Assembly: GCF_050870875.2 (NCBI RefSeq)
Contig: NZ_CP194041.2
Location: 2,790,001-2,854,000, forward strand
Origin: Agarivorans sp050870875
GTDB taxonomy: Bacteria > Pseudomonadota > Gammaproteobacteria > Enterobacterales > Celerinatantimonadaceae
Direction: 5' to 3'
DNA length: 64,000 nt
The position numbers were made by a program, and so were the translations under genes. Of this stretch, positions 25,055 through 33,067 are shown piece by piece. Under the pieces are notes generated by a model. It searched no databases and was not told where the DNA came from. It saw only the letters and a list, made by a program, of their open reading frames with translations. Positions within the stretch are counted from its first letter, which is position 1; each line of letters begins with the position of its first letter.

Positions 25055-26020
25055 TTAAAACACCGGAGGATAAGAAATACGATCGGCTAAAGTACCGACA
25101 GCCGCCACGAAATAGTGTGAGCGATTCCACTTCATCAGTACTTCATAATTAGCGTAAGCCAAATAAGCTCGGCCGTGGGCATCATCTGGCTGAACAATTG
25201 ACGCTTGGATGTCTCGTATCGGTAGATCGGCGCCATCATAACGGCGTACCCCTAAAGCCTGCCATTCACTCAAACTCTTTTTGGTCGCGAGGCCACTATA
25301 TTTAGAATCAAAGCCTTTCGGTAACTGTACCTGACGTCCCCAAGTTAAATCATGATGCCAACCACTTTGAGCTAAATAATTTGCTGCGGAAGCTAAGGCA
25401 TCGGCAGTATTATTCCAAATATCCTTATGACCATCGCCATCGAAGTCTTGCGCATAGTGTACAAATGAACTCGGCATAAATTGCACCTGGCCCATTGCTC
25501 CTGCCCAAGAACCTTTCATCTTCGCAGCGCTGATGTGCCCTTGCTGCAAAATGTCCAAAGCATGCATCAATTCTTTTTTAAAGAAAGCTTCACGGCGACC
25601 TTCATAGGACATAGTGGCTAAAGCCGAAACCACATTATAGTTACCAGTAAACTTACCAAAATTAGACTCTACCCCCCACAAAGCCACTATAAAGCGCGGC
25701 TGAACCGCATACTTTTTTTCCAACTGTTTGAGCAAAGGGTAATGCTTTTTGTAGAGGGCTCTCGCTTGTTGTACCTTCCAACTCGGTATTGCTCTAGGCA
25801 AATAAGTGTCTAAGGTTAACTTAAACTCGGGTTGTTGCTTATCGGCCTTCACTGCACGCGGGTAAAACTTAACGCCATCAAACGCCGCCTCAATGGTTGC
25901 TTGAGAGATCCCCCTTTCAGCCGCATCTATTTTCAATTGTTCAACATAAGCGTCGAAGCCAGGGTCAGCCTGAGCAGAAAAGGCCACAGAGAATAACAAA
26001 CTTGCTAAAAATTTTTTCAC
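25055..26020 (-). CDS. Lytic murein transglycosylase, MltB-like (SLT_2)
   Basis: 321 residues with a cleavable signal peptide (about 1-18, ending FSAQA). The catalytic glutamate is in LWGVESNFG, followed by NVVSALATMSYEGRR and the MGQVQFMPSSFVHYA block, typical of family 3 lytic transglycosylases that cut peptidoglycan with formation of 1,6-anhydro ends. There is no lipobox, so it is likely a soluble periplasmic enzyme, and the peptidoglycan-binding C-terminal domain found in some relatives is absent. It overlaps ycgL by 4 bp. Confidence 0.93.
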   Translation of the reverse strand: MKKFLASLLFSVAFSAQADPGFDAYVEQLKIDAAERGISQATIEAAFDGVKFYPRAVKADKQQPEFKLTLDTYLPRAIPSWKVQQARALYKKHYPLLKQLEKKYAVQPRFIVALWGVESNFGKFTGNYNVVSALATMSYEGRREAFFKKELMHALDILQQGHISAAKMKGSWAGAMGQVQFMPSSFVHYAQDFDGDGHKDIWNNTADALASAANYLAQSGWHHDLTWGRQVQLPKGFDSKYSGLATKKSLSEWQALGVRRYDGADLPIRDIQASIVQPDDAHGRAYLAYANYEVLMKWNRSHYFVAAVGTLADRISYPPVF

Positions 26021-26316
26021 TCACTTTCCTTCTTGGATAACTTGGCCTTGGCTTGTGCAGCTAAGTGCTGCTTAAGATAATTCTCAGGAGGCGGGGGAAG
26101 TTGTAAATAGTAACCCGGTTCTTTAAAAGCCAGCTCTAGCGACTCAATACTCACGCAGGAAAAGTCCTTAGTGGGTCGTTTGGGAACCAACATGACTAAC
26201 TCTTTAGCCCCCATTAAAGCCACCAATGAATCGGGAACTTTAGAAAAATCGTCCTTCTTCTCAATATAAAGATAAGTTTGCTGTTTTTTGAGACTTTTAT
26301 AGACTGCACAGAACAT
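26017..26316 (-). CDS. ycgL: YcgL domain protein
   Basis: 99 residues. The start MFCAVYKSLKKQQTYLYI and the later FKEPGYYLQLPPPPENYL identify the YcgL family (UPF0745), a small cytosolic fold of unknown function common in gammaproteobacteria and usually next to minC. First gene of the leftward ycgL-ycgN operon, divergent from minCDE with about 110 bp between them. Confidence 0.95.
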   Translation of the reverse strand: MFCAVYKSLKKQQTYLYIEKKDDFSKVPDSLVALMGAKELVMLVPKRPTKDFSCVSIESLELAFKEPGYYLQLPPPPENYLKQHLAAQAKAKLSKKESE

Positions 26317-26429
26317 GAAAATGTTAGTATCCTAGGGGTTGATCGGGTTATGCTAAAACCCTGACTATATCAGAATATTTAGTGTGGCGTCATCGCTACA
26401 ATACAAATGTAAAAAGGAATCTGCTGTTC

Positions 26430-27131
26430 ATGTCCGGACAGGAAATAGAATTTAAAGGGACAAACTTCACCCTTTCTGTTGTTTACCTCGGAAAAAATGA
26501 TTTAGAGTCGTTAAATAATAAGCTGATGGAGAAGGTCGCACAGGCCCCTCAGTTTTTTAATTGTGCGCCTATCGTTGTCAATGTGAGTGAAGTCGAAACA
26601 AATTTTGACTTCTTACAGTTGAAAGAAGTTGTTGAAACTCAAGATTTTGTCTTAGTTGGCGTCACTGGCTGTAGTCATAACGAGCAAAAGATTGCAGCTC
26701 GAGCCGCAGGTTTAGCTGTGATGACTAGCGGTGGACAGCAAGTTGCGGCGAAACCAGAGCCGAAGCAGGAACCACCTGCTGAAATCGTCACCCAAGCTCC
26801 AACGCCCCCTTGCAAAGTCGTCCGAGGTCAAATCCGCTCAGGGCAACAAATTTACGCACAAAACACAGATTTAGTTATTATTGGCTCAGTGGGTAATGGC
26901 GCAGAAGTAATTGCCGATGGCAACATTCATATTTATGGCGCTCTCCGTGGAAGAGCCATCGCTGGCGCCAGTGGTCGAAAAGATAGCAAAATATTCTGTC
27001 AAAATTTACAAGCTGAACTAATTTCTATTGCAGGCACTTATATGCTGCATGAACAAATTGGAGAGCACGCGAACTTGCCCCAGTGCATTCAAATAGAAAA
27101 TCAGCAAATCGTATTTAATAATTTGGCTTAG
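26430..27131 (+). CDS. minC: Septum site-determining protein MinC
   Basis: 233 residues from the ATG at 26430 (MSGQEIEFKG), which has AAGGAA 10 bases upstream; the frame is open 16 codons further but that is not needed. The N-terminal half binds FtsZ; the C-terminal beta-helix domain starts near PCKVVRGQIRSGQQIYA and includes GSVGNGAEVIADGNIHIYG. MinC with MinD inhibits FtsZ polymerisation at the poles. First gene of minCDE. Confidence 0.97.
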   Translation: MSGQEIEFKGTNFTLSVVYLGKNDLESLNNKLMEKVAQAPQFFNCAPIVVNVSEVETNFDFLQLKEVVETQDFVLVGVTGCSHNEQKIAARAAGLAVMTSGGQQVAAKPEPKQEPPAEIVTQAPTPPCKVVRGQIRSGQQIYAQNTDLVIIGSVGNGAEVIADGNIHIYGALRGRAIAGASGRKDSKIFCQNLQAELISIAGTYMLHEQIGEHANLPQCIQIENQQIVFNNLA

Positions 27132-27161
27132 CTGAATTAAGCAATTTATAAAGGAAAGATA

Positions 27162-27974
27162 ATGGCTAAAATTATCGTCGTGACCTCCGGGAAGGGTGGC
27201 GTTGGGAAAACAACTTCCAGCGCCGCAATTGGAACAGGTCTCGCCATCAAAGGTTTTAAAACTGTAATCATCGATTTCGACATCGGTTTACGTAATCTTG
27301 ATCTTATTATGGGATGTGAACGACGAGTCGTATACGACTTCGTGAACGTGATCAAAGGCGAAGCGAACCTCAGTCAATCATTGATTAAAGATAAACGCAC
27401 CGAAAATCTATTTATTTTACCAGCATCGCAGACTCGTGATAAAGACGCGCTCACTAAAGAAGGCGTTCAGAAGGTATTAGAAGATTTAGCCACCCAAGAT
27501 TTTGATTACATAGTCTGTGATTCCCCTGCAGGGATCGAAACTGGGGCGATTATGGCTCTGTACTTTGCTGATGAAGCGATTGTCACCACCAATCCAGAAG
27601 TTTCATCGGTACGCGATTCCGATCGGATCCTTGGCATGCTTGCTAGTAAATCACAACGAGCAGAACAAGGTAAAGAGCCAGTGAAAGAACATTTGCTACT
27701 CACCCGCTACCATCCAGAACGCGTGAATCGAGGTGACATGCTTAGTGTTGAAGATGTGCAAGACATATTGGCGATCCCCTTATTGGGAGTCATACCCGAA
27801 TCGCCTGCGGTTCTCAAGGCATCAAACTCTGGTGAGCCAGTGATCCTTGATACCCAAAGTGACGCAGGTCTGGCCTACTCAGATGCAGTGGCCAGACTAA
27901 TTGGCGAAACTGTCGACTTTCGTTTCCTAGAAGAACAGAAGAAAGGCTTATTTAGCCGTTTATTTGGAGGATAA
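27162..27974 (+). CDS. minD: Septum site-determining ATPase MinD
   Basis: 270 residues, a ParA-type ATPase. The deviant Walker A motif GKGGVGKTT is at residues 10-18, followed by FDIGLRNLD and CDSPAGIE. The C-terminal amphipathic helix (EEQKKGLFSRLFGG) is the membrane-targeting sequence. MinD binds the membrane with ATP, recruits MinC and is released by MinE. It lies between minC and minE with AAGGAAAG before the ATG. Confidence 0.98.
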   Translation: MAKIIVVTSGKGGVGKTTSSAAIGTGLAIKGFKTVIIDFDIGLRNLDLIMGCERRVVYDFVNVIKGEANLSQSLIKDKRTENLFILPASQTRDKDALTKEGVQKVLEDLATQDFDYIVCDSPAGIETGAIMALYFADEAIVTTNPEVSSVRDSDRILGMLASKSQRAEQGKEPVKEHLLLTRYHPERVNRGDMLSVEDVQDILAIPLLGVIPESPAVLKASNSGEPVILDTQSDAGLAYSDAVARLIGETVDFRFLEEQKKGLFSRLFGG

Positions 27975-27976
27975 CA

Positions 27977-28240
27977 ATGTCTCTTTTAGACTACTTTCGA
28001 ACCTCAAAACAGTCTAAAACGGCGCAAACCGCCAAAGAACGACTGCAAATCATTGTCGCCCATGAACGTGGCCAACGCAGTGGCCCCGATTACTTGCCAG
28101 CGATGAAACAAGATATCATCGAAGTGATAAAAAAATACGTGGCCATCGAGTCCGATCAGGTCCAAGTCAGTCTTGATAATAAGAGCGATGACATCAGCGT
28201 ATTAGAGCTTAACATCACGCTTCCTGAGCAACGTGACTAG
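27977..28240 (+). CDS. minE: Cell division topological specificity factor MinE
   Basis: 87 residues, full length. The N-terminal MinD-binding segment contains TAKERLQIIVAHER and the rest forms the dimerisation domain. It starts 2 bp after the minD stop with GGAGG in the minD end. Its 3' end overlaps the converging rnd gene by 26 bp. Confidence 0.97.
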   Translation: MSLLDYFRTSKQSKTAQTAKERLQIIVAHERGQRSGPDYLPAMKQDIIEVIKKYVAIESDQVQVSLDNKSDDISVLELNITLPEQRD

Positions 28241-29336
28241 CAAATAGCGGTTGGCGCCATCCCGTCAGCAACAAAGGTAACTTTGTAGCTGACGGTTGCA
28301 TCTTCCATAACCAAGCTAGATACTGATTTAATACTTTTTTGCTGGCCAATACATCCTCAGGCAAACCTGACTCCTCTGCCACTTTGGTCACAACCAATTT
28401 CAGTGCTTGGATCTTTTGCTTGTAATCTGGATAGTCAACAATACGCTTGATCGCTTGAGGATAATCACTGGCCGTAAGCTGCTTTGCTTGATGCACTAAC
28501 TTCAATAAACGATGTCCATGGATCCGCAACTCTTGTGCAGGTAAATTAAGTTGTTGTAATTGTTCCATATTGCTTGGCTGATAACGGGCTAAAGCCCATA
28601 AATTATCGCCATGCACCACGTTATTAATGGCTAAATCGCGACTCATCGCTTGTTTCATTCTCCAATCACTCAAAACTTTAAGTACTGCAAGTTGTTGAGG
28701 ATTCAACTTCCAAGCATTCTTGATCTCTTTATAAGCATCTTCCGATTTATTCGCTTGTTGTTTTTGGGCAGCTAAGCGAGCACTTTCCTCTAAAGCCGCG
28801 TCATAACGATCCAGTTGTTCCAGCTGTTGCTTAATCTTAAGGTACGCTGGCAATAAATAAATAACGTCTAAAGCCGCATAATCTAATTGAGAGGCTCGCA
28901 ACGGCCGCGCAAGCCAATCGGTGCGCGACTCTCCTTTATCCAATTGAATGCCTAACTCGGTATCAATAAACCGCTGATAGCCTAAGCTGATCCCATGACC
29001 GAGGAACGCCGCCCCCACCTGAGTATCAAACACCGACAGTCCAAACTGGCCACTAAGCCGCTGAATGATCTCTAAATCTTCACTAAAGGCATGCAAAACC
29101 CAATGATGCTTGGCTAGCGCCTGCCATAAGGGCTGCATATCTAAACTAAGCGGGTCGATGAGATAACAAGTCACACCATCATAAATCTGTAGTAAACCCA
29201 AATGTGCGTAGTAGGTCCTAGTTCGAACAAATTCAGTATCGAGGGCCAGTGTCAGAGGGGGCTGTTGATTTAAATAAGCTAACAGAGGCGCAAGTTGCGC
29301 CTCTGTATCGATCATTTCAAAGTTTGCGTCTGCCAA
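28215..29336 (-). CDS. rnd: Ribonuclease D
   Basis: 373 residues from a TTG start with AGGA 10 bases upstream; this start aligns with the E. coli N-terminus. The DEDD exonuclease motifs are LALDTEFVRTRTYY, HAFSEDLEII and the YAALDVIYLLPAY block, followed by HRDC domains. RNase D trims 3' ends of tRNA and other stable RNAs. It converges with minE and overlaps it by 26 bp. fadD lies upstream on the same strand, about 50 bp away. Confidence 0.97.
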   Translation of the reverse strand: MADANFEMIDTEAQLAPLLAYLNQQPPLTLALDTEFVRTRTYYAHLGLLQIYDGVTCYLIDPLSLDMQPLWQALAKHHWVLHAFSEDLEIIQRLSGQFGLSVFDTQVGAAFLGHGISLGYQRFIDTELGIQLDKGESRTDWLARPLRASQLDYAALDVIYLLPAYLKIKQQLEQLDRYDAALEESARLAAQKQQANKSEDAYKEIKNAWKLNPQQLAVLKVLSDWRMKQAMSRDLAINNVVHGDNLWALARYQPSNMEQLQQLNLPAQELRIHGHRLLKLVHQAKQLTASDYPQAIKRIVDYPDYKQKIQALKLVVTKVAEESGLPEDVLASKKVLNQYLAWLWKMQPSATKLPLLLTGWRQPLFASHVAQEA

Positions 29337-29385
29337 AATTGCGGCGTCCTAAGGGAAAACATCTAATTAGCCTTCATTTTACGGT

Positions 29386-31047
29386 TTATGCCTCGGCACG
29401 CAAGGCTCGACGTAAGATCTTACCGACATTTGTTTTCGGTAATTCATCACGAAACTCAATTAACTTAGGAACTTTGTAGCCCGTTAACAACTCTCGACAA
29501 TGAGACAACACTTGTTTTTCGGTTAGTGAATCATCTTTTTTAACAATGAAAACCTTCACGACTTCGCCACACACCTCGTTTGGTACGCCCACCGCAGCCA
29601 CTTCGAGAACTTTCTGATTGCCAGCAATCACTGCTTCAATTTCGTTCGGGAAAACATTAAATCCTGAAACTAAAATCATATCTTTTTTCCGATCCACAAT
29701 ATGTAAAAAACCCTGTTGATCGATGGTCGCAATATCGCCGGTGGCAAACCAGCCTCCGGGCATGGCCTCTGCGGTCGCCTCTGGGCGCTGCCAATAGCCT
29801 CCCATTACCTGCGGGCCCTTCACTAAAATCTCCCCAGACTCTCCTTCGGCAACTTCTTCTCCCGCATCATTCACCAACTTAATATCGGTAGATGGCGCAG
29901 GTAAACCAATACTGCCGTTATAGGCCTCTAAATCGTAAGGACAAACCGTCACCAACGGCGCACACTCTGTTAATCCATAACCTTCTATAAGACGAGAACC
30001 AGTGACATTTTGCCAACGTTCAGCCACTGCACGCTGTACCGACATCCCACCGCCTAAAGATAATCTGAGCCGAGAAAAATCCAACTGAGCAAAGTTGGGA
30101 TCATTCAATAAAGCATTGAATAAAGTATTCACTCCTGTAATTGCGGTGAACGGCACTTTTGCCAGTTCCTTCACAAAGGTAGGGATATCTCGTGGATTAG
30201 TAATCAAAAGATTTTGACAACCCAGCGCGAAAAAAACCATACAGTTAGCGGTTAACGCAAAGATATGGTATAGCGGCAAAGCTGTTACCACCACTTCCTT
30301 TCCTTCTCGCAGACAAGGGCCAACAATAGCCAAAGCCTGCAACAAGTTTGAGACCATATTGCAATGCGAAAGCATTGCCCCTTTGGCGACTCCTGTTGTG
30401 CCCCCTGTATATTGTAAGAAAGCTAAATCATCAGCAGAAAGCTCCGGTCGAACATACTGCAGATGCTCACCTTTCGCTAATACATAGCGCAAAGATTGCG
30501 CATGCGGCAAATGATACTTGGGTACCATTTTTTTAACGTACTTAATCACAAAATTAACTAACGTTCGTTTCGTTGCCGAAAGCTGGTCACCTAAACGACT
30601 CAGAATAACGTGTTCAACGCCAGTTTCATCGACAATTTCTTCGAGGATGTGGGCAAAATTAGACACAATCACAATCGCTTTTGCACCACTATCATTGAGC
30701 TGATGTTTCAGCTCACGCGGCGTATACAGGGGGTTGACATTCACCACCACCAAACCCGCACGTAACGCTCCGAATAAACAAATGGGATACTGCAACAAAT
30801 TCGGCATCATCAGGGCCACCCGATCACCCTGTTTAAGTTGTAACTCTTGTTGCAAATAGGCGGCGAAAGCACGAGATTGCTGCTCTAGCTTGCGATAGGT
30901 AAGCACCTGCCCCATATTAATAAACGCAACTCTATCGGCATGCCTAGTGACACCCTCTTCAAATGCATCGAGCAGCGTTTGATAACGCGAAGAGTCTATT
31001 TCTGCAGGCACATCCTTGGGGTATCGATTTAACCAAACCTTATCCAC
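29386..31047 (-). CDS. fadD: Long-chain fatty acid-CoA ligase FadD
   Basis: 553 residues from a GTG with AGGAG 5 bases upstream. It activates fatty acids to acyl-CoA at the inner membrane. Motifs of the adenylating family: the P-loop QYTGGTTGVAKGAMLSH, EGYGLTECAP, WFATGDIATID and DRKKDMILVSGFNVFPNEIE, with the FACS signature. Two PsrA-type palindromes lie in the 200 bp upstream, and fadR is encoded 8 kb away. rnd follows on the same strand. Confidence 0.97.
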   Translation of the reverse strand: MDKVWLNRYPKDVPAEIDSSRYQTLLDAFEEGVTRHADRVAFINMGQVLTYRKLEQQSRAFAAYLQQELQLKQGDRVALMMPNLLQYPICLFGALRAGLVVVNVNPLYTPRELKHQLNDSGAKAIVIVSNFAHILEEIVDETGVEHVILSRLGDQLSATKRTLVNFVIKYVKKMVPKYHLPHAQSLRYVLAKGEHLQYVRPELSADDLAFLQYTGGTTGVAKGAMLSHCNMVSNLLQALAIVGPCLREGKEVVVTALPLYHIFALTANCMVFFALGCQNLLITNPRDIPTFVKELAKVPFTAITGVNTLFNALLNDPNFAQLDFSRLRLSLGGGMSVQRAVAERWQNVTGSRLIEGYGLTECAPLVTVCPYDLEAYNGSIGLPAPSTDIKLVNDAGEEVAEGESGEILVKGPQVMGGYWQRPEATAEAMPGGWFATGDIATIDQQGFLHIVDRKKDMILVSGFNVFPNEIEAVIAGNQKVLEVAAVGVPNEVCGEVVKVFIVKKDDSLTEKQVLSHCRELLTGYKVPKLIEFRDELPKTNVGKILRRALRAEA

Positions 31048-31156
31048 GCAGCTCTCCTAAACATTTATATTCCATTAATTATAATTTACCAATTTGGCTT
31101 ATTGTGAATTTAATAATGCACTGACTCAACGAGCCAATTAGAGTCGACGCGCCAAA

Positions 31157-31174
31157 TTTCAAACGATTGTTTCA
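31157..31174. promoter_or_regulatory. PsrA-type operator upstream of fadD, proximal
   Basis: TTTCAAACGATTGTTTCA contains CAAAC-N4-GTTTC, the arrangement of PsrA sites (a TetR-family sensor of fatty acids in Pseudomonas and Shewanella). It lies about 110 bp upstream of fadD. No psrA gene is in the window. Confidence 0.5.
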
Positions 31175-31241
31175 CGGCAACCTTGGAATAACAATATTTT
31201 AACAATATGGAAATGAATTTAGATCGAAAACAGTGAAGCAG

Positions 31242-31259
31242 TTCAAACAATCGTTTGAA
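31242..31259. promoter_or_regulatory. PsrA-type operator upstream of fadD, distal
   Basis: TTCAAACAATCGTTTGAA is a perfect 7-bp inverted repeat with a 4-bp spacer. It overlaps the last codons of the neighbouring hydrolase gene. Its likeness to the site at 31157 supports a shared regulator. Confidence 0.55.
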
Positions 31260-32076
31260 TATAGTTGGTCATCAATGCTGCGCAAGCCGCAGAGTTTTGC
31301 ATATGTAAATGATGGCCGCCGACCAATTCAACTATAGATAATTGGCTAAACCAAGTTTGTCGCTGACGGATAAATTCGGCGCTCAGCAAAGGATGTTCTT
31401 GTGCCGCAATCAACAAACAGGGTCGTTGAATTGACTGACAAATTTGTTTTGCTTGCGACTCACTAAAGCGCAGGGGAGAGCTCAATTTCAGCTTGGGATC
31501 ATGTCGCCAATACCATAAACCCTGGCTCTGCTTGGTGGCTCTGGTAACTAACAGCCGACTATTTTCCCGACTCAAACCATTGCTTCTTGCCCGCAATCTA
31601 ATCGCCTGATTTAAGTCCGTAAACCCCCTGACCGACATCGATCGATGGCGTTGACGAATAGCGTCTGCCAGATGAGTCGTCGTATTTGAGATCGGCAAAC
31701 TCAAAGGCCCCAACCCGTCTATCGCAATCAGTGCCAGTAAACCTTCCCCAAAAGCGGCAGCATAAGTACTCGCCACCAAAGCACCTAAAGAATGGCCCAC
31801 CAAGATAATAGGCTTGTTTAAATTCAATTCGCTTAAAGCGCTAAATAGATCATCCACATAGTCAACAAAATGATAGTGACCTTGGCGATGTGGTGAGTGA
31901 CCATGGCCGGGGAAATCAAGAGCAATACAATGATAATCAGGGAGCGACTGGAGCAGAGGAATAAAACTGGCGGCATTGTCCATCCAGCCATGAAGCATCA
32001 CCAAGCAAAATGGGCTATCTGCGGTTTGCTCAAGGTAACAAAGTTGGCTTATTGGTAACTGTGATTCAATCAACAT
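31243..32076 (-). CDS. Alpha/beta hydrolase
   Basis: 277 residues. The fold is shown by the oxyanion region VMLHGWMDN, the strand ALDFPGHGHS, the nucleophile elbow GHSLG (Ser near residue 95) and a late histidine in VGGHHLHM. Family members are esterases or lipases; the substrate is unknown. It resembles the serine hydrolase-like proteins often found next to fadD in this group. Read in the same direction as fadD, tsaB and yoaA. Confidence 0.9.
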   Translation of the reverse strand: MLIESQLPISQLCYLEQTADSPFCLVMLHGWMDNAASFIPLLQSLPDYHCIALDFPGHGHSPHRQGHYHFVDYVDDLFSALSELNLNKPIILVGHSLGALVASTYAAAFGEGLLALIAIDGLGPLSLPISNTTTHLADAIRQRHRSMSVRGFTDLNQAIRLRARSNGLSRENSRLLVTRATKQSQGLWYWRHDPKLKLSSPLRFSESQAKQICQSIQRPCLLIAAQEHPLLSAEFIRQRQTWFSQLSIVELVGGHHLHMQNSAACAALMTNYIQTIV

Positions 32077-32096
32077 GCTGACGAGTATGTACTAGG

Positions 32097-32366
32097 CTAA
32101 GCGAACAAATCGATGCCAAACATCTCATTCACTTGCTGACGTTTGAGTTGATTCGCGACATCCTGATAATGAGACACAGCGTGATCAGCACTGCCTTGAG
32201 CATGCTCATAACGTAGTTTTTCAACGCTTTGTTCATCCATTCCCGCCCAAGGTACCACGCCTTTAGTGGCTTTCGTTGCCACACTGAGTTCGGTGCCCGC
32301 GACTCGTTGCTGAGTTTTCGATTGCTGCGGTATGGGCTGGCCAAGGCCCTGTATTTTCACGCTCAT
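32097..32366 (-). CDS. Conserved small protein of unknown function
   Basis: 89 residues, mostly polar, rich in Gln and Ser in the first half and helical in the second half, ending MFGIDLFA. A similar small protein with an acidic-hydrophobic tail lies beside tsaB in Vibrio by my recollection, sometimes given a doubtful partition-protein name. It sits between the hydrolase and tsaB, 11 bp from the tsaB stop, so it is probably co-transcribed. No function can be assigned. Confidence 0.75.
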   Translation of the reverse strand: MSVKIQGLGQPIPQQSKTQQRVAGTELSVATKATKGVVPWAGMDEQSVEKLRYEHAQGSADHAVSHYQDVANQLKRQQVNEMFGIDLFA

Positions 32367-32377
32367 CGTCCTTTTGT

Positions 32378-33067
32378 TTAAACTCTACCGGGAAGCTTCT
32401 GCCAAGTGACTTTATCGCGAAGATAAACCGGTTCGGCTTTCTCTGCACTCACAAGGCAGCGATTGGCAAATGCCCACTGCGCATATACAAGCATATCTCG
32501 TGCCGAAGGGTAAAGTATTGAATCGAGTCGCTCCGCGCCAGAAAATTGACCCGATAATAAAGTTTGATAAGTTTGCCAGCCAGTTCCGACAGCGGCTCCC
32601 GGTGTATCGCTCGACGTCATCAACTCAGGCTTAATCACCTGCTCTTCTCCTGCTAACACCATTAAACCATCGCTGAGTTGGTATTGGCCCCAATAAATTT
32701 CCCCCATACGCGCATCAATAGCAGCATAACAAGTTTGAGACAGATGTTGCTGATAAGCGGCTTGCGCCATCGCCTGTAAAGTGGAGACCGCGATCATCGG
32801 CTTATCGGCACCAAAGGCTAAGCCCTGCGCCGTAGCGACACCAATTCGTACTCCCGTAAAACTGCCTGGACCACGACCAAAGGCAATAGCATCAAGCTGT
32901 TTCAGGCTCGCGCCAGCCGCTGCTAATATTTGCTCGACAAAAGGCAAAATCTTTTGTGTGTGATCTCGAGGGCTGTATTCTTGCTGACTATAAATTTGTC
33001 CCTGCCATTGCAAGGCGACGGAACAATTTTCAGTCGATGTATCTAAAGCGAGTATATTTGCTGTCAT
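32378..33067 (-). CDS. tsaB: tRNA t6A modification protein TsaB
   Basis: 229 residues of the YeaZ/TsaB family. The ASKHA-type fold begins ILALDTSTENCSVAL and contains the conserved GRGPGSFTGVRIG. TsaB is the scaffold partner of TsaD in making N6-threonylcarbamoyladenosine on tRNAs that read ANN codons. Start overlaps the yoaA stop by 4 bp, a conserved yoaA-tsaB pairing in gammaproteobacteria. Confidence 0.96.
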   Translation of the reverse strand: MTANILALDTSTENCSVALQWQGQIYSQQEYSPRDHTQKILPFVEQILAAAGASLKQLDAIAFGRGPGSFTGVRIGVATAQGLAFGADKPMIAVSTLQAMAQAAYQQHLSQTCYAAIDARMGEIYWGQYQLSDGLMVLAGEEQVIKPELMTSSDTPGAAVGTGWQTYQTLLSGQFSGAERLDSILYPSARDMLVYAQWAFANRCLVSAEKAEPVYLRDKVTWQKLPGRV

